A DNA stretch of 64,000 nucleotides from Methylococcus sp. Mc7 (GCF_019285515.1 NZ_CP079095.1:496001-560000); one strand, 5' to 3'; positions 26,901-36,802 are shown, counted from the first letter of the stretch. The notes: generated by a model not told the origin, from the sequence alone. Numbers and translations: made by a program.

Positions 26901-27764
26901 CTCGCGGCGGACGCCCCTGTCGGCGGCATGCCCGAAAAACTCCGTCAGTACGAACGCCGCCCCCAGCACGACCGACGAGATCAGGACGAGCCTGAGGCCG
27001 AATCCCATCCCGGAGCTGAGTTCTTCCGCGGGAACCGGAAGTTCACCCGAGCGGCGGTAATAGAGCCAGATTCCCGAGCTCATGGACAGCACGCAGATGC
27101 CGCGCAGCAACGGAATGACCAGCGCGGCCGCGGACTGCGGCGCCGTGTCGGCGCCGTCCGGTGGGAGCGGAAGCGTCCCGGGCACGGCGATTCCCAGGCT
27201 CGCGGCATAGACAGCCATCGCAAGGGCCGCCGCACCGAGTGCGAAGTCGTACCGCCTCGGCGTCGTTCGTGCCGCAAGGCCAAGCGCCCCGGCCGCGGCC
27301 AGTGCGCCGGTGAACCCAAAGGCATAACGCACGGCGCCGTTCAGCCCTTCGGCTACGCTCAGGGCAAGCCCGCCGGCCGCGCTCGGGGCGGGGCCGTCGG
27401 CATGCCATCCTCCAGCGGCGACGAACAGGACCGCCAGGACCGGATAAACCCACCGCGCGGGCAGCCGGACACGCTGGCTGGCCAGACCCTGGATGCCGAA
27501 ATTGAGCAGACAGAGAAAGGAAATCGTCAAAACCGCCAACCGTGCCCCGCTGAATACCGGATGGTCCCCCAGCGAGATGGCGAACAAATCCAGCCATTCG
27601 TTGGCGCCGTGAGCGACGCCGAACATCCCCAGCCACAGCCAAGGCAGGCGCTGGCGGGCTCTGTCGTGGATCGCCGCGCAGACGGCCGCCAGCAGAACGA
27701 ATGACAGGCCGTAGAGGAAATAGATCAGATCCGGCTGTCCGTATGGCAGGCCCATGCCCATCAA
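23901..27764 (-). CDS. Membrane sensor with three PAS, GGDEF and EAL domains
   Basis: A 1287-residue cyclic-di-GMP enzyme. The first about 285 residues hold around eight membrane helices. An extracytoplasmic region (about 290-435) and another helix (about 440-462) follow. Three PAS domains lie at about 490-610, 620-735 and 740-860. GGDEF has an intact RLGGDEF (about residue 930) and EAL has an intact GAEALIRWF (about 1066) with later [10 protein letters not shown], so both synthesis and breakdown of c-di-GMP are possible. Two short stretches (27342-27370 and 26654-26681) match a dispersed repeat type in the coding frame. It converges on rluE with overlap. Confidence 0.88.
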   Translation of the reverse strand: MMGMGLPYGQPDLIYFLYGLSFVLLAAVCAAIHDRARQRLPWLWLGMFGVAHGANEWLDLFAISLGDHPVFSGARLAVLTISFLCLLNFGIQGLASQRVRLPARWVYPVLAVLFVAAGGWHADGPAPSAAGGLALSVAEGLNGAVRYAFGFTGALAAAGALGLAARTTPRRYDFALGAAALAMAVYAASLGIAVPGTLPLPPDGADTAPQSAAALVIPLLRGICVLSMSSGIWLYYRRSGELPVPAEELSSGMGFGLRLVLISSVVLGAAFVLTEFFGHAADRGVRRELSIQAETVAASINPERIRHVRTGSAETREREEHRLISQLWRIDAADPKLRGLYLLLPDEGRAMRAIGSSTVDAGLALRGVEGAAAESRRPYAEHAEALAGLFASGRSLVVGLSGESGKDTVSAFAAVRDTDTAEVLAALGLDIDGAVRRERVAAYRVVAIAIALLIAMGTLGFEVSRQRLWLSSRIAKAERRRLAEAQRLARVGSWVYDPATDHMTWSEETCRIFGLPPDRETPRRFHEFAAMFAPEDHEAVEAALRGGRDDALGVERALRVNWADGAVRHVNFKAELLGRRGDSGPVLQGTLQDVTERWEAGQALRQSEERLRLHVEHLPLAVIEWDLDFIVSRWNPAAERIFGYGADRMIGRSAGILFPQDVMERVHETWREVSGGSGNRSVTANLTADSRTIRCEWYNTPLTTPDGTVIGVASLVDDITQREAVEAELRLAATTFETDEAIMITAADGRILRVNEAFSRITGYRQEDVVGRTPRMFKSGLHGAGFYREVWRSLERTGRWQGEIWNRRRNGEVYPERKTITAVRSAAGELTHYVAISSDISELKRTEEKIRQLAYYDSLTGLPNRSLVFERLAQQMKAARRAGTYGALLFMDLDYFKTLNDSLGHHMGDRLLVQVAERLRNCMEDEEAAARLGGDEFVVLLAPVKPSASVAAGQAIVHARRVRELLSAPFQLDDYVHSVSVSIGIALFPDGADTADDVIKRADTAMYVAKNEGRDGIRFYESAMEAVVRGRLELEKALRKALANDEFEVYYQPQMLGDGRVVGAEALIRWFHPERGAISPDRFIPVCEQNGMILRVGAIVLRRACACLAEMHGQGLTLPKLSVNVSPRQFMRSDLMSQLEQFCLENGVSPAHLCLELTEGVLLNHTDLAVAQIGRLKNLGVSFSIDDFGTGYSSLAYLKHLPLDDLKIASAFVRDLERDSNDAAIVETIVSMARHLGLDVIAEGVETQGQAEILERYGCHRFQGNYFARPMPKDDFIRFVAERQRPG
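26654..26681. repeat. Short dispersed-type repeat in the sensor gene, copy 2
   Basis: CCTTCGACTCCTCTCAGGGC followed by AAGCC, nearly the same as 27342-27370. On the coding strand it gives GLALRGVEG. Confidence 0.5.
27342..27370. repeat. Short dispersed-type repeat in the sensor gene, copy 1
   Basis: CCTTCGGCTACGCTCAGGGC followed by AAGCC. On the coding strand it gives [11 protein letters not shown], a string seen widely where such repeats fall inside genes. Confidence 0.5.
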
Positions 27765-27793
27765 ATCCCGTCGCTACCTGGAAAATGCCGGCA

Positions 27794-28828
27794 TCAACGC
27801 ACCGACGCCCTGAACCGCTCCATCCGCCCGGACATGACCGCCCTGAGGCGTTCCCGCCCTATCGCATGCTTGAGGCCGGCCCCGACGCCGGCGACCTGGT
27901 CCGTCGAGGTGCAGTGGCTGTAAAACACCAGACTTCCCTCCCGGTAGGGCAGGATGCCGAGCACCATCTGGCTGGAATTGAAGGAATGGCCGACATAGAA
28001 ATCGCGCACCGCGACGACGGCGCCGCCGCCCGTTCGCTGGATCATCTGGTGAACCAGGATGACGGTGGGCCGCCCCTCCACCTTGCGCTCGACCCATTGC
28101 AGCGTGCTGGCCGTGTCTGAAGACGATTGCGACGGAAATTTCAGCAAAGCCTCCTGCAATTCGGGCGCGTACAGCCGCAACCGCACGCTTTGCTCCGTGA
28201 ATGTCCTCAATTCCGCGGCCACGTCCACGGTGTTGCCGCCGGAGCGGGCGTACGGCGCGATGGCGTCCGGACCGTTTTTGCGGTAGCTGTCCAGCCGCTG
28301 CCACAAAACCTCGCGATACCGGCGCGACAGCAGGCGCAGCCTCTCCGCCTCGGACACGCGCGCCAAAGTCCGGCCCAGCGCCCGGAATCCCTCGATTTCC
28401 GCCGCCGAGAAATTGAATTCCGAGCCGGGTTCGACTTCGCTCAAGGCTTCCGCTTCGTCGATGTCGGAGGCTCCGAATTCGAATTTCTCCAGCGCCTCCG
28501 GGCCACTGGCCGGGAGGAAGGTGCCGGCGGTGATCACCTCGGGATCACCCACCAGAAGCGCCCCGTTCCGAACCGCTGCGATCAGCCGCTCGGGCGGCGC
28601 CTCGACATACATGGCCAAACCGGCGGCCAGGGTCTTGTCGGTCGGCTCGCGGACGTCGTAGGAAATGATTTCGCCTTGATCGAGGCCGGAAACGTCGGCG
28701 ATGCCCAGCGTCGCGGTGGCCGGCAGGGGAACCCCGGCAGCGGCCGCAGCGGCGGTGAACACCGGCAGGACGAACAGCATGAATGCCGGCAACCGTCTGA
28801 GCAAATTGGATTTCCGAAAAACCGGCAT
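27794..28828 (-). CDS. Hypothetical secreted protein
   Basis: A 344-residue protein from ATG 28828, where a signal peptide begins (KSNLLRRLPAFMLFVLPVF, cleavage in the following Ala run). I do not recognise the family. The mature part is mixed alpha/beta with a central helical segment (LGRTLARVSEAERLRLLSRRYREVL) and a C-terminal beta-rich part containing VAVRDFYVGHSFNSSQMVLG and SLVFYSHCTSTDQV. It lies 29 bp downstream... of the intergenic edge of the sensor gene and runs in the same direction, so the two could be co-transcribed with this gene first. A periplasmic partner of the sensor is possible but only by position. Confidence 0.65.
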   Translation of the reverse strand: MPVFRKSNLLRRLPAFMLFVLPVFTAAAAAAGVPLPATATLGIADVSGLDQGEIISYDVREPTDKTLAAGLAMYVEAPPERLIAAVRNGALLVGDPEVITAGTFLPASGPEALEKFEFGASDIDEAEALSEVEPGSEFNFSAAEIEGFRALGRTLARVSEAERLRLLSRRYREVLWQRLDSYRKNGPDAIAPYARSGGNTVDVAAELRTFTEQSVRLRLYAPELQEALLKFPSQSSSDTASTLQWVERKVEGRPTVILVHQMIQRTGGGAVVAVRDFYVGHSFNSSQMVLGILPYREGSLVFYSHCTSTDQVAGVGAGLKHAIGRERLRAVMSGRMERFRASVR

Positions 28829-28974
28829 CGTTCGATCCTCGTTTCCGCCGCCCCGCATCCGTCCGCCGCTTGTCCGCAACGCGCCCCGGCGCTCGGCCAC
28901 ACCGCCGGCGCAGAGGCCGCGCTCGCGAATGTTATCCTTAAAATAGAAGAACAAAATGAAAGCGCGCCACAATC

Positions 28975-30114
28975 ATGTACAAGCGTTCAAAGCTCCGGAA
29001 GCTGCTCCGCGACCACGTTTTCGTCATCCTGGGTTGGTTGATATGGCTCATCCTGCTGCTCAGCGGCCACAAGTTCGGGCCAAGTGACAGCCTGACGGCG
29101 CTGGCCGCAGGCTCGACGCTGACATTCTGCACCATGCTGGGGTGCGTCTTCGCGGTAGTCCGGCACGCCGACGAACTGGCCGAACTGCTGGACGAACCCT
29201 ATGGCACCCTGGTCCTGACCCTGTCGGCCACCGCCATCGAGGTCAGCCTGATGCTGATGGTCATGGCCGGCGGCGGTCAAAATCCCGCGATGCTGCGCGA
29301 CACCATCTTCGCCACCCTGATGGTCGTACTCAACGGCATGGTCGGCGTTTCCCTGGTCAGCGGCGGCTGGGTCAACGTCGAACAGTCGTTCAACCTGCGC
29401 GGCGCCCTGTCGTTCCTGCACCTCATCGCCCCGCTCTCGCTGCTGCTGCTGGTGCTCCCGAACCATACCAGCAGCACCGACGGGCCGACCCTGGCCCCCG
29501 TCCAGGAAGCGTTCCTGGGGCTGTTGTGCCTGCTGGTGTACGGCGTGTTCCTGGTCATCCAGACCGCCAGGCACCGGTCCTATTTCGCCAACATGAGCGC
29601 CGTCCTCGACGATGAGCCGGAGGAAAACGGCAACGCCGCCCCGGCACCTTCCCGCCGCCGCGGCGCCATCGTGCGCGCCTCGCTGAACCTGCTGGCCGCG
29701 CTGCTGCCCGTCGTCCTCCTCGCGGAACACCTCGGATCGGTCATCGACTTCGCGATCGAAGAATCCCACACCCCTCCCGCGCTCGGCGGGCTCGTGGTCG
29801 CGGCACTGGTGCTGCTCCCGGAAGGCGTCGGCGCGCAGCGGGCGGCGGCGCTGAATCTGATGCAGCGGGCCGTCAACATCTGCCTGGGGTCTGCACTCGC
29901 CACCATCGGCCTGACCGTGCCGACGATCCTGGTGGCCGCCAGCCTGCAACAGCATTCCCTGACCCTCGGCTTGAACGGCGCCGAGGAAACCCTGCTGTAC
30001 GCCACCCTGCTGGTCTCGGTGATGACGTTCGTCAGCGGATCCGCCAACGTCCTGCAAGGCATGGTTCACCTGATGCTGTTCATCGCCTACCTGTTTTTCG
30101 TGTTCGTCCCCTGA
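28975..30114 (+). CDS. chaA: Calcium/proton antiporter, ChaA family
   Basis: A 379-residue inner-membrane protein with about eleven helices. The first alpha repeat contains EPYGTLVLTLSATAIEVSLM and the second LVVAALVLLPEGVGAQRAA with LGSALATIGLTVPT, the paired acidic motifs of the Ca2+/cation antiporter superfamily. A charged, disordered loop (about 215-235) separates the two halves. The length fits E. coli ChaA (366). It is divergent from the secreted hypothetical gene, with 146 bp between the two starts. Expected role: export of Ca2+, Na+ or K+ in exchange for protons. Confidence 0.88.
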   Translation: MYKRSKLRKLLRDHVFVILGWLIWLILLLSGHKFGPSDSLTALAAGSTLTFCTMLGCVFAVVRHADELAELLDEPYGTLVLTLSATAIEVSLMLMVMAGGGQNPAMLRDTIFATLMVVLNGMVGVSLVSGGWVNVEQSFNLRGALSFLHLIAPLSLLLLVLPNHTSSTDGPTLAPVQEAFLGLLCLLVYGVFLVIQTARHRSYFANMSAVLDDEPEENGNAAPAPSRRRGAIVRASLNLLAALLPVVLLAEHLGSVIDFAIEESHTPPALGGLVVAALVLLPEGVGAQRAAALNLMQRAVNICLGSALATIGLTVPTILVAASLQQHSLTLGLNGAEETLLYATLLVSVMTFVSGSANVLQGMVHLMLFIAYLFFVFVP

Positions 30115-30203
30115 ACGAAGGCCGGCAGGCCGCAAAAGCCGTCAACCCAACCGTTGTACAATCGGCCGCGCCCGAGGCCGGGGGATGCGGCACCAAACAG
30201 GGG

Positions 30204-30233
30204 CAGACAAAAACCTCACCGGCACTATATAAT
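30204..30233 (+). promoter_or_regulatory. Candidate promoter of the EF-G gene
   Basis: CAGACA (30204-30209) and a perfect TATAAT (30228-30233), 18 bp apart, end 34 bp before the ATG at 30268. A T-rich stretch lies between the promoter and the start. Confidence 0.5.
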
Positions 30234-30267
30234 TGGCGAATTTTTTTCCAACCCCAGAAGTATCGAC

Positions 30268-32352
30268 ATGACTGATTTATCGCGTTACCGAAACATAGGC
30301 ATCTTCGCTCACGTCGACGCGGGCAAGACCACCACCACCGAGCGGATTTTGAAGCTCACCGGCAAGATCCACAAGATCGGCGAGGTGCACGATGGCGCCG
30401 CGACGACTGACTTCATGGAGCAGGAGCAGGAACGCGGTATCACCATTCAGTCCGCGGCGACCACCTGTTTCTGGAAGGATCACCGCTTCAACATCATCGA
30501 CACCCCCGGACACGTCGACTTCACCATCGAAGTCTACCGCTCGCTCAAGGTCCTCGACGGCGGCATCGGCGTGTTCTGCGGTTCCGGCGGCGTCGAACCG
30601 CAGTCGGAAACCAACTGGCGCTACGCCAACGACTCCGAAGTCTCACGCATCATCTACGTCAACAAGCTGGACCGGATCGGCGCCGACTTCTACCGCGTGG
30701 TCAAGCAGATCAAGGACGTTTTGGGAGCCTATCCGCTGGTCATGACCCTGCCGATCGGCCGGGAGGAGAGCTTCGTCGGCGTGGTCGACCTGCTGACCCG
30801 CAAGGCCTGGATCTGGGACAACTCCGGCGACCCGATGAACTATGAGATCAAGGACGTTCCCGCCGACATGGCCGACGAAGTCGAAAAATGGCGCGCGGAC
30901 CTGGTGGAAAAGGTCGTCGAGCAGGACGACGAAGTCATGGAAAAGTACCTCGAGGGCGAAGAGCCGGACATCGACACCCTCAAGCGCCTGATCCGCAAGG
31001 GCACCATCAACCTGGACTTCTTCCCCACCTACTGCGGCTCCTCGTTCAAGAACAAGGGCGTGCAACTGGTGCTGGACGCCGTGGTCGACTACCTGCCCGA
31101 TCCGACCGAAGTCAAGCCGCAGCCCGAGGTCGACCTGGAAGGCCATGAGACCGGCGAATTCGCCATCGTCGATCCGGACCGTCCCCTGCGCGCGCTGGCG
31201 TTCAAGATCATGGACGACCGTTATGGCGCCCTGACCTTCCTGCGCCTGTACTCGGGTCGCCTGGAAAAAGGCACTACCGTGCTGAACACCGCGACCGGTA
31301 AGACCGAGCGCATCGGCCGCATCGTCGAAATGCACGCCAACGCCCGTAACGAACTGGACTCCGCGCAGGCCGGCGACATCGTGGCCGTGCTGGGCATGAA
31401 GAACGTGCAGACCGGCCACACCCTGTGCGATCCGGACAAGCCTGCCACCCTGGAGCCGATGGTGTTCCCGGACCCCGTCATCTCCATCGCGGTATCGCCC
31501 AAGGACAAGGCGGGCAACGAGAAGATGGGCGTCGCCCTGGGCAAGATGGTGCAGGAGGACCCGTCCTTCCACGTGGAAACCGACCAGGAATCCGGCGAAA
31601 CCATCCTCAAGGGCATGGGCGAACTCCACCTCGACATCAAGGTGGACATCCTGAAGCGCACCCACGGGGTGGAAGTGAACGTCGGCAAGCCGCAGGTGGC
31701 CTACCGTGAAACCATCACCCGGCGCGTCGAGGACGAATACGTCCACAAGAAGCAGACCGGCGGTTCCGGCCAGTACGCCAAGATCAACTACATCATCGAA
31801 CCCGCAGAACCGGGCACCGGCTTCCAGTTCGAATCCACCGTCACCGGCGGTAACGTCCCGCGCGAATTCTGGCCGGCGGTCGAAAAAGGCTTCAAAGGCA
31901 TGCTCGGCAAGGGCGTCCTGGCGGGCTACCCGTGCGTCGACTTCAAGGTCAACCTGACCGACGGCGGCTTCCACGCGGTGGACTCCTCGGCGATCGCCTT
32001 CGAAATCGCGGCCCAGGCGGCCTTCCGCCAGTCCGTGCCGAAGGCGGCGCCGCAGTTGCTGGAACCGATCATGAAGGTGGACGTGTTCACGCCGGACGCC
32101 CATGTCGGCGACGTGATCGGCGACCTGAACCGCCGCCGCGGCATGATCAAGTCCCAGGAAGCCGGCGTGACCGGCGTGCGCATCAAGGCCGAGGTACCGC
32201 TGTCCGAAATGTTCGGCTACATCGGCGACCTGCGCACCATGACGTCCGGCCGCGGCCAGTTCTCCATGGAGTTCTCGCACTACATGCCGTGCCCGAAGAA
32301 CGTCGCGGACGAAGTCATCAAGGAAGCCCAGGAGCGTGCGGCCAAGAAATAA
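30268..32352 (+). CDS. fusA: Elongation factor G, second-copy type
   Basis: A 694-residue translational GTPase. G1 is AHVDAGKT (about residues 11-18), G2 region RGITI, G3 DTPGHVDF and G4 NKLD. Domains II-V follow, with [30 protein letters not shown] and the C-terminal [23 protein letters not shown] start at ATG 30268 because the conserved [19 protein letters not shown] begins there. The gene stands alone, not in a str operon with rpsL, rpsG and tuf, and its N-terminus ([27 protein letters not shown]) is like the second EF-G of pseudomonads and vibrios. It may therefore be a specialised paralogue; the rest of the genome is needed to say so. Confidence 0.92.
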   Translation: MTDLSRYRNIGIFAHVDAGKTTTTERILKLTGKIHKIGEVHDGAATTDFMEQEQERGITIQSAATTCFWKDHRFNIIDTPGHVDFTIEVYRSLKVLDGGIGVFCGSGGVEPQSETNWRYANDSEVSRIIYVNKLDRIGADFYRVVKQIKDVLGAYPLVMTLPIGREESFVGVVDLLTRKAWIWDNSGDPMNYEIKDVPADMADEVEKWRADLVEKVVEQDDEVMEKYLEGEEPDIDTLKRLIRKGTINLDFFPTYCGSSFKNKGVQLVLDAVVDYLPDPTEVKPQPEVDLEGHETGEFAIVDPDRPLRALAFKIMDDRYGALTFLRLYSGRLEKGTTVLNTATGKTERIGRIVEMHANARNELDSAQAGDIVAVLGMKNVQTGHTLCDPDKPATLEPMVFPDPVISIAVSPKDKAGNEKMGVALGKMVQEDPSFHVETDQESGETILKGMGELHLDIKVDILKRTHGVEVNVGKPQVAYRETITRRVEDEYVHKKQTGGSGQYAKINYIIEPAEPGTGFQFESTVTGGNVPREFWPAVEKGFKGMLGKGVLAGYPCVDFKVNLTDGGFHAVDSSAIAFEIAAQAAFRQSVPKAAPQLLEPIMKVDVFTPDAHVGDVIGDLNRRRGMIKSQEAGVTGVRIKAEVPLSEMFGYIGDLRTMTSGRGQFSMEFSHYMPCPKNVADEVIKEAQERAAKK

Positions 32353-32377
32353 CGGCCAGCCGCACTTCCTCGTTTCA

Positions 32378-32411
32378 CCGCGAAAGGCGGCCCCGGGGCC
32401 GCCTTTCGCGG
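32378..32411 (+). terminator. Perfect 34-bp palindrome after the EF-G gene
   Basis: Starts 25 bp after the EF-G stop. The arms CCGCGAAAGGCGGCCCC and its exact complement make a 34-bp perfect palindrome, which would form a very stable hairpin in RNA. No T-run follows, so it may be a terminator of the non-canonical kind or an mRNA 3' stabiliser. Confidence 0.6.
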
Positions 32412-32543
32412 CCCTTTCCGGGATTCCCCGGTGCACTTTGCTCCCGCGGCTCTCCGGCCGGAGTCATCCCTATCCTTCCGATCACGGCCGTTGTAACTTA
32501 ATGGCGGCACTGGCTTGCCCACAAATAATTCGAGGGGGATTTC

Positions 32544-32906
32544 ATGAGCAAAAAGAGCATGGCCGACTGGTGGAAAGAGAAGCGGGCGACCGAGGAAAGG
32601 AAAAAGGCCGGACAGGCCGACTTCGAGGACGTCGAAGCGCTGTATGACCGGCTCGGCCGGGAACCGGCGGTGGATACCTCGCTCGAGGTGATCCGCAAGG
32701 AAATGGCCGCGGTCTACCGCGACATGCGCGCGGGCCGGATCGACTGCAACGACGGCACCCGCCTGGCCTATGTGCTCGACATGCTGCGTAAGACGCATGA
32801 ATCCAACGTCGTGAAAAACCGGCTGGGCGCCCTGGAAAAGGCCATGGGCGTGAAATCCGACACCGGTCCGGAATGGCTGGGACTGCCGTTCGGCAATTCC
32901 GACTGA
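32544..32906 (+). CDS. Small hypothetical protein
   Basis: A 120-residue, highly charged soluble protein starting at ATG 32544 after GAGGGGG at good spacing. Its N-terminal half is helical and basic (MADWWKEKRATEERKKA), followed by RAGRIDCNDGTRLAYVLDML and a short C-terminus with WLGLPFGNSD. No signal or membrane segment. I do not recognise a family. It stands alone between EF-G and asnB, both on the same strand. Clear ribosome site and codon use support a real gene. Confidence 0.65.
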   Translation: MSKKSMADWWKEKRATEERKKAGQADFEDVEALYDRLGREPAVDTSLEVIRKEMAAVYRDMRAGRIDCNDGTRLAYVLDMLRKTHESNVVKNRLGALEKAMGVKSDTGPEWLGLPFGNSD

Positions 32907-33003
32907 AGGCACGGCAAGCGCGAGCCGCCGCAACTCCTCCGCCCACTGACGCGACCGGGCGGCGACGCTTTCTCCAACACCAACTCTTCAAGAACCTGCC
33001 ACC

Positions 33004-34824
33004 ATGTGCGGCATAGCCGGCCTGTTCGACACCCGCGCGCCCATCGACGGAACACGACTCGAAAACGCGGTAGCCAGGCTGGCCCACCGCGGCCCCGACG
33101 ACCGGGGCGTGTTCCTCGACGGACGTTTCGGCATGGGACACACCCGCCTTTCGATCATCGACCTGGCGGGCGGCCACCAGCCGCTGTTTTCCGAAGACCG
33201 CAAACTGGCGCTGATCGCCAACGGCGAAATCTACAATTTCGTCGAGCTGCGCGCCGAGCTGGAAGCCTTGGGAGCCCGCTTCCAGACCCATTCGGATTCG
33301 GAGGTGATCCTCCAGGCCTACCTCGCCTTCGGGGACGATTTTCTCGATCGCATCCAGGGCATGTTCGCCTTCGCGCTGTACGACGCCGCCGAAGGGCGGC
33401 TGATCCTGGCCCGTGACCGGCTGGGGATCAAGCCGCTGTTCCTGGCGCAGAGCCCCAGCGGCATCGCCTTCGCCTCCGAGCTGAAGGCCCTGCTGCCGCT
33501 GCTCGACCGCCCGCCCGCGATCGACCCGGAAGGGCTGGCCCAGTATTTCCAGAACCAGTTCTCCACCGGCGCCACGACGGTCCTGCGAGGCGTGGAACGG
33601 GTGCTGCCCGGCGAGGCCGTGGTCGTCGAAGCCGGAAAAATATCCCGCCGCTTCCGCTACTGGTCGCCCTTGAGCGTACGCACCGAAAATCTTGCCTTCG
33701 ACGAAGCGGCGGCGCGCTTCGATGCGCTGATCGAACGGGTGATGGTCGAGCACATGCGCTCGGACGTGCCGTTCGGGCTGTTTTTGTCCGGCGGCGTCGA
33801 CTCCTCCCTGCTGCTCGCCCTGCTGAGCCGTTACTCCGACCAGCCCATCCGCACCTTTTCCGTCGGTTTTCCCGGCACCTCGCTGACCGACGAGCTGCCG
33901 CTGGCCGAAGACCTGGCCAAGCGTTTCGGCAGCCGCCACCGCGAAATCCGGCCCGATCCGAAAGACATCTTCCACAGCCTGCCGCTGACCGTGTGGGCGG
34001 CGGACGATCTGATGCGCGACAACGCCAACCTGCCGACCTCGCTGCTGGCCCAAGCCGCGGGCGAAGAACTGAAAGTGGTGTTCTCGGGCGAGGGCGGCGA
34101 CGAGGTGTTCGCCGGCTACGGGCGCTACCGGACATCGCCCATCGAACGGCTGTTCAAGGGACTGCTGGCACCAGGCTCCGGCGGCTTCCGCACCCGCGGC
34201 AGCTTCCGCGGACACTGGCCGAGGACGCTGTTCGGCCCCGCGCTGCTGGCCGCCTCGCAACAGGCCCGGCGCCCGGTGCTGGAATCCTGGCGGGAGACGC
34301 CGCGCCAATGGAGCGATCTGCAGCGGATGCAGTACGTCGACCTCCGCCACGCGCTGCCCGACAACCTGCTGGTCAAGGCCGACCGCATGCTGATGGCCTG
34401 GGGCGTGGAGGGACGGGTGCCGTTCCTGGACCACCGCATCGTCGAATTCGGCCTGGGCCTGCCCGACCGGCTCAAGGTCGAGGGACGCCAGGGTAAGCTG
34501 TTCCTCAAGCGCTGGGGCGAGCGGCTGATGCCTGCGGAACATCTTTATGCCAAGAAACGGGGATTCCATGTCCCCATCGGCGAATGGCTGGACGAGCCTT
34601 TCCTCAAACGGCTGGCTCAAATCCTGCCGGAGCACCCCGCACTCGCCCCTTGGCTCAAGCCCGACGGCATCCGCACGCTGATCGCCGGCTGCCGCGACGA
34701 GCGCCAGGGCAGCACCATGCTCTGGGCCGTGATCCAGTTCGCGATCTGGCACCGGCTGTTCATTTCCGGGAACGGGGAGCGGCCGGAGGCGCTGACCGAT
34801 CCCTTGGACATCCTGCAGAGCTGA
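33004..34824 (+). CDS. asnB: Asparagine synthase (glutamine-hydrolysing), AsnB family
   Basis: A 606-residue enzyme. Cys2 (MCGIAGLFD) is the glutaminase nucleophile; HRGPDDRG, HTRLSIIDL and NGEIYNF complete the class II amidotransferase domain (about residues 1-215). The synthetase domain has the PPi-binding SGGVDSS (about 262-268) and EGGDEVFAGYGRYR. It belongs to the type usually seen in surface polysaccharide clusters, where the amide acceptor may be a sugar or a protein rather than free aspartate. The adjacent glycosyltransferase gene, 4 bp downstream, supports that reading. Confidence 0.9.
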   Translation: MCGIAGLFDTRAPIDGTRLENAVARLAHRGPDDRGVFLDGRFGMGHTRLSIIDLAGGHQPLFSEDRKLALIANGEIYNFVELRAELEALGARFQTHSDSEVILQAYLAFGDDFLDRIQGMFAFALYDAAEGRLILARDRLGIKPLFLAQSPSGIAFASELKALLPLLDRPPAIDPEGLAQYFQNQFSTGATTVLRGVERVLPGEAVVVEAGKISRRFRYWSPLSVRTENLAFDEAAARFDALIERVMVEHMRSDVPFGLFLSGGVDSSLLLALLSRYSDQPIRTFSVGFPGTSLTDELPLAEDLAKRFGSRHREIRPDPKDIFHSLPLTVWAADDLMRDNANLPTSLLAQAAGEELKVVFSGEGGDEVFAGYGRYRTSPIERLFKGLLAPGSGGFRTRGSFRGHWPRTLFGPALLAASQQARRPVLESWRETPRQWSDLQRMQYVDLRHALPDNLLVKADRMLMAWGVEGRVPFLDHRIVEFGLGLPDRLKVEGRQGKLFLKRWGERLMPAEHLYAKKRGFHVPIGEWLDEPFLKRLAQILPEHPALAPWLKPDGIRTLIAGCRDERQGSTMLWAVIQFAIWHRLFISGNGERPEALTDPLDILQS

Positions 34825-34828
34825 ACCC

Positions 34829-35938
34829 ATGACCACGCCCCCTCGCCTTGCCATCTTCGCCTCCTTCTCCGGCCAAGGCGGTGTGGAAAAAATGATCGCG
34901 AACCTGGCCGCGGGATTTCTCGACGCCGGTATCGCCGTGGACCTGGTGCTGGCGCGCGCCCAGGGGGAGCACCTGGATTCGATCCCGGCCGGCGTGCGCA
35001 TCGTCAAGCTGAACGTCGGCCACACCTTCACCGCCCTGCCGGGTCTGGCCCGATACCTCCGCGAGGAAAAACCGGACGCCATCCTCGCCGCCAAGGACCG
35101 TGCCATCCGGGTCGCCCTGCTCGCCCGCCGGCTGGCCGGCTCGAATGCCCGGCTGGTGGGACGGCTGGGCACGACGGTCTCGGCCGCCCTCAGAGGAAAA
35201 GGCCGGCTGAGGGAGCTGGCCTGGTTCGGCGGCATGCGGCTGTTTTATCCGCACATGGACGCGATCGTCGCCGTCTCCCAAGGAGTGAAAGACGACATCC
35301 TCGCCATCACCGGACTGCCCTCCGAGCGGGTCAGGGTCATCCGCAATCCCGTCGTCACGCCCGAACTGGAACGGCAGGCCGCCCTGCCCTGCGACCATCC
35401 CTGGCTGAACGATCCGGCCGTCCCCGCGATCGTCGGCATGGGCCGGCTGACGCGACAGAAGGGATTCCCCGATCTCATCGCGGCCTTCGCCCGGCTCCGC
35501 CGGGACCGCCTTTGCCGGCTCGTCATCATCGGCGAGGGCGGAGACCGGGAAAAACTGGAACGGCTGGCGGAAGAGCTCGGCGTGAGCGGAGACGTCAGCT
35601 TCACCGGCTTCCTACCGAACCCGCATGCCCTGATCGCGCACTGCAGCCTGTTCGTGCTGTCCTCGCTGTGGGAAGGCTCGCCCAATGCCCTCACCGAAGC
35701 GATGGCCCTGGGCCGGCCGGTGGTCTCGACCGACTGCCCCAGCGGCCCGGCGGAATTGCTGGAAGGCGGCAAATATGGGCCGTTGGTGCCGGTCGGCGAT
35801 GTCGAAGCGCTGGCCGCGGCCATGGCGCATGCGCTGGATCACCCCCTGCCGCCGCAGACGCTGCGGCAGGCCGTGTCCGAATACACGCAGGCCATCAGCG
35901 CCAGAAATTACCTCGAGGCGTTAGGGATCGCGCCCTGA
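34829..35938 (+). CDS. Glycosyltransferase, GT4-like
   Basis: A 369-residue GT-B fold glycosyltransferase. The N-terminal domain has FSGQGGVEKMIANLAAGF, the acceptor-side Gly-rich loop. The C-terminal domain has GMGRLTRQKGFPDLIAAF, IIGEGGDREKLE and EGSPNALTEAMALGRPVV with the EX7E-type catalytic/donor motif. GT4 enzymes use nucleotide sugars to extend lipid or polysaccharide acceptors at the inner face of the cytoplasmic membrane. It starts 4 bp after asnB, so the two are one operon. Its 3' end overlaps the convergent epimerase-like gene by 18 bp. Confidence 0.88.
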   Translation: MTTPPRLAIFASFSGQGGVEKMIANLAAGFLDAGIAVDLVLARAQGEHLDSIPAGVRIVKLNVGHTFTALPGLARYLREEKPDAILAAKDRAIRVALLARRLAGSNARLVGRLGTTVSAALRGKGRLRELAWFGGMRLFYPHMDAIVAVSQGVKDDILAITGLPSERVRVIRNPVVTPELERQAALPCDHPWLNDPAVPAIVGMGRLTRQKGFPDLIAAFARLRRDRLCRLVIIGEGGDREKLERLAEELGVSGDVSFTGFLPNPHALIAHCSLFVLSSLWEGSPNALTEAMALGRPVVSTDCPSGPAELLEGGKYGPLVPVGDVEALAAAMAHALDHPLPPQTLRQAVSEYTQAISARNYLEALGIAP

Positions 35939-36802
35939 GCAGGCCGCGAGGCCTCGTTCCAGATCGGGATAGCGCAGCCTCGGATGAAGTTCACGCAGCA
36001 TCCGGCCGTTGTCGAGCCGCTTGGACTCTTCCAGGAACGACAGCATGGCCGGGCTCAGGACTCGCCTGGCCTCCTCCAGCGAAATCGCGGGCGGCCGCGG
36101 CAGGCCGAAGCGGTCGGCGATAGAGTAGAAATAATCGGTCATGGTGGTGGGACGGCCGTCGCTGACGTTGTAGACGCCTTCGGCTGCAGGCCGTCTGGCG
36201 GCGGCGAAACAGACTTCGGCCAGATCGTCGGCATGGATGCGGTTGGAATAGGGGCTCTCCTCCTCGCGTACGACCGGGACGCCCGCGCGTAGGCGCTCCA
36301 GCGGCAAACGCCCCGGCCCGTAGATGCCCGGCACCCGCAGGATCACCGCAGTGACGCCGTGCCGGCGGCTCCAGGCCGTAAGCGCCTCCTCCGCCGCCCA
36401 GCGACGGCGAGAGCGGCCGGTTTGAGGATGGGGGGGCCGATCCTCCCCCACCCAGTCCCCGCCGCAGTCGCCGTATACGCCGCTGGTGCTGATGTAGACC
36501 ACCTTCCCGGGCAGGCGCGTTGCCGGCAAGGCTTCGAGCAAAGCCGCCAGCCGCGGATCGTCCACGGCCCAAGCAGGCGACGGGGCGAGATAATACAGGG
36601 TGGTCCAACCGCCCTTCAGCCCGGCCAGGGAGTCGGGCTTGTCCAGATCGCCGCCGACTGCGGCAATGCCTTGTCCCGCCAGCCGTGCCGCCGTTTCCGC
36701 CGAACGCGCCAAACCGTAAACTCCGTGCCCCTCGGCCAGTTCCAGCCGGGCCACCCGGCTGCCGATGTCGCCGCAGCCGACGATCAGGACCGTTCGCGTC
36801 AA
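35921..36802 (-). CDS. SDR family NAD(P)-binding epimerase-like protein (YeeZ type)
   Basis: A 293-residue Rossmann protein. VLIVGCGDIGSRVARL is the NAD(P)-binding motif; VVYISTSGVYGDC provides the Ser/Tyr region, and RVPGIYGPGRLPLERL and NRIHADDLAEVC are typical of extended SDR members such as E. coli YeeZ. The usual YxxxK is not clear, so it may be a redox sensor or an enzyme of atypical mechanism. I place the start at TTG 36802, directly before TRTVLIVG and 5 bp after the orn stop, because no ATG occurs there. It is probably co-transcribed with orn. Confidence 0.75.
   Translation of the reverse strand: MTRTVLIVGCGDIGSRVARLELAEGHGVYGLARSAETAARLAGQGIAAVGGDLDKPDSLAGLKGGWTTLYYLAPSPAWAVDDPRLAALLEALPATRLPGKVVYISTSGVYGDCGGDWVGEDRPPHPQTGRSRRRWAAEEALTAWSRRHGVTAVILRVPGIYGPGRLPLERLRAGVPVVREEESPYSNRIHADDLAEVCFAAARRPAAEGVYNVSDGRPTTMTDYFYSIADRFGLPRPPAISLEEARRVLSPAMLSFLEESKRLDNGRMLRELHPRLRYPDLERGLAACSGRDP

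Noticed and set aside
30643-32436. Open frame of 597 codons opposite EF-G
   Set aside because: Antisense shadow of a strongly conserved gene.
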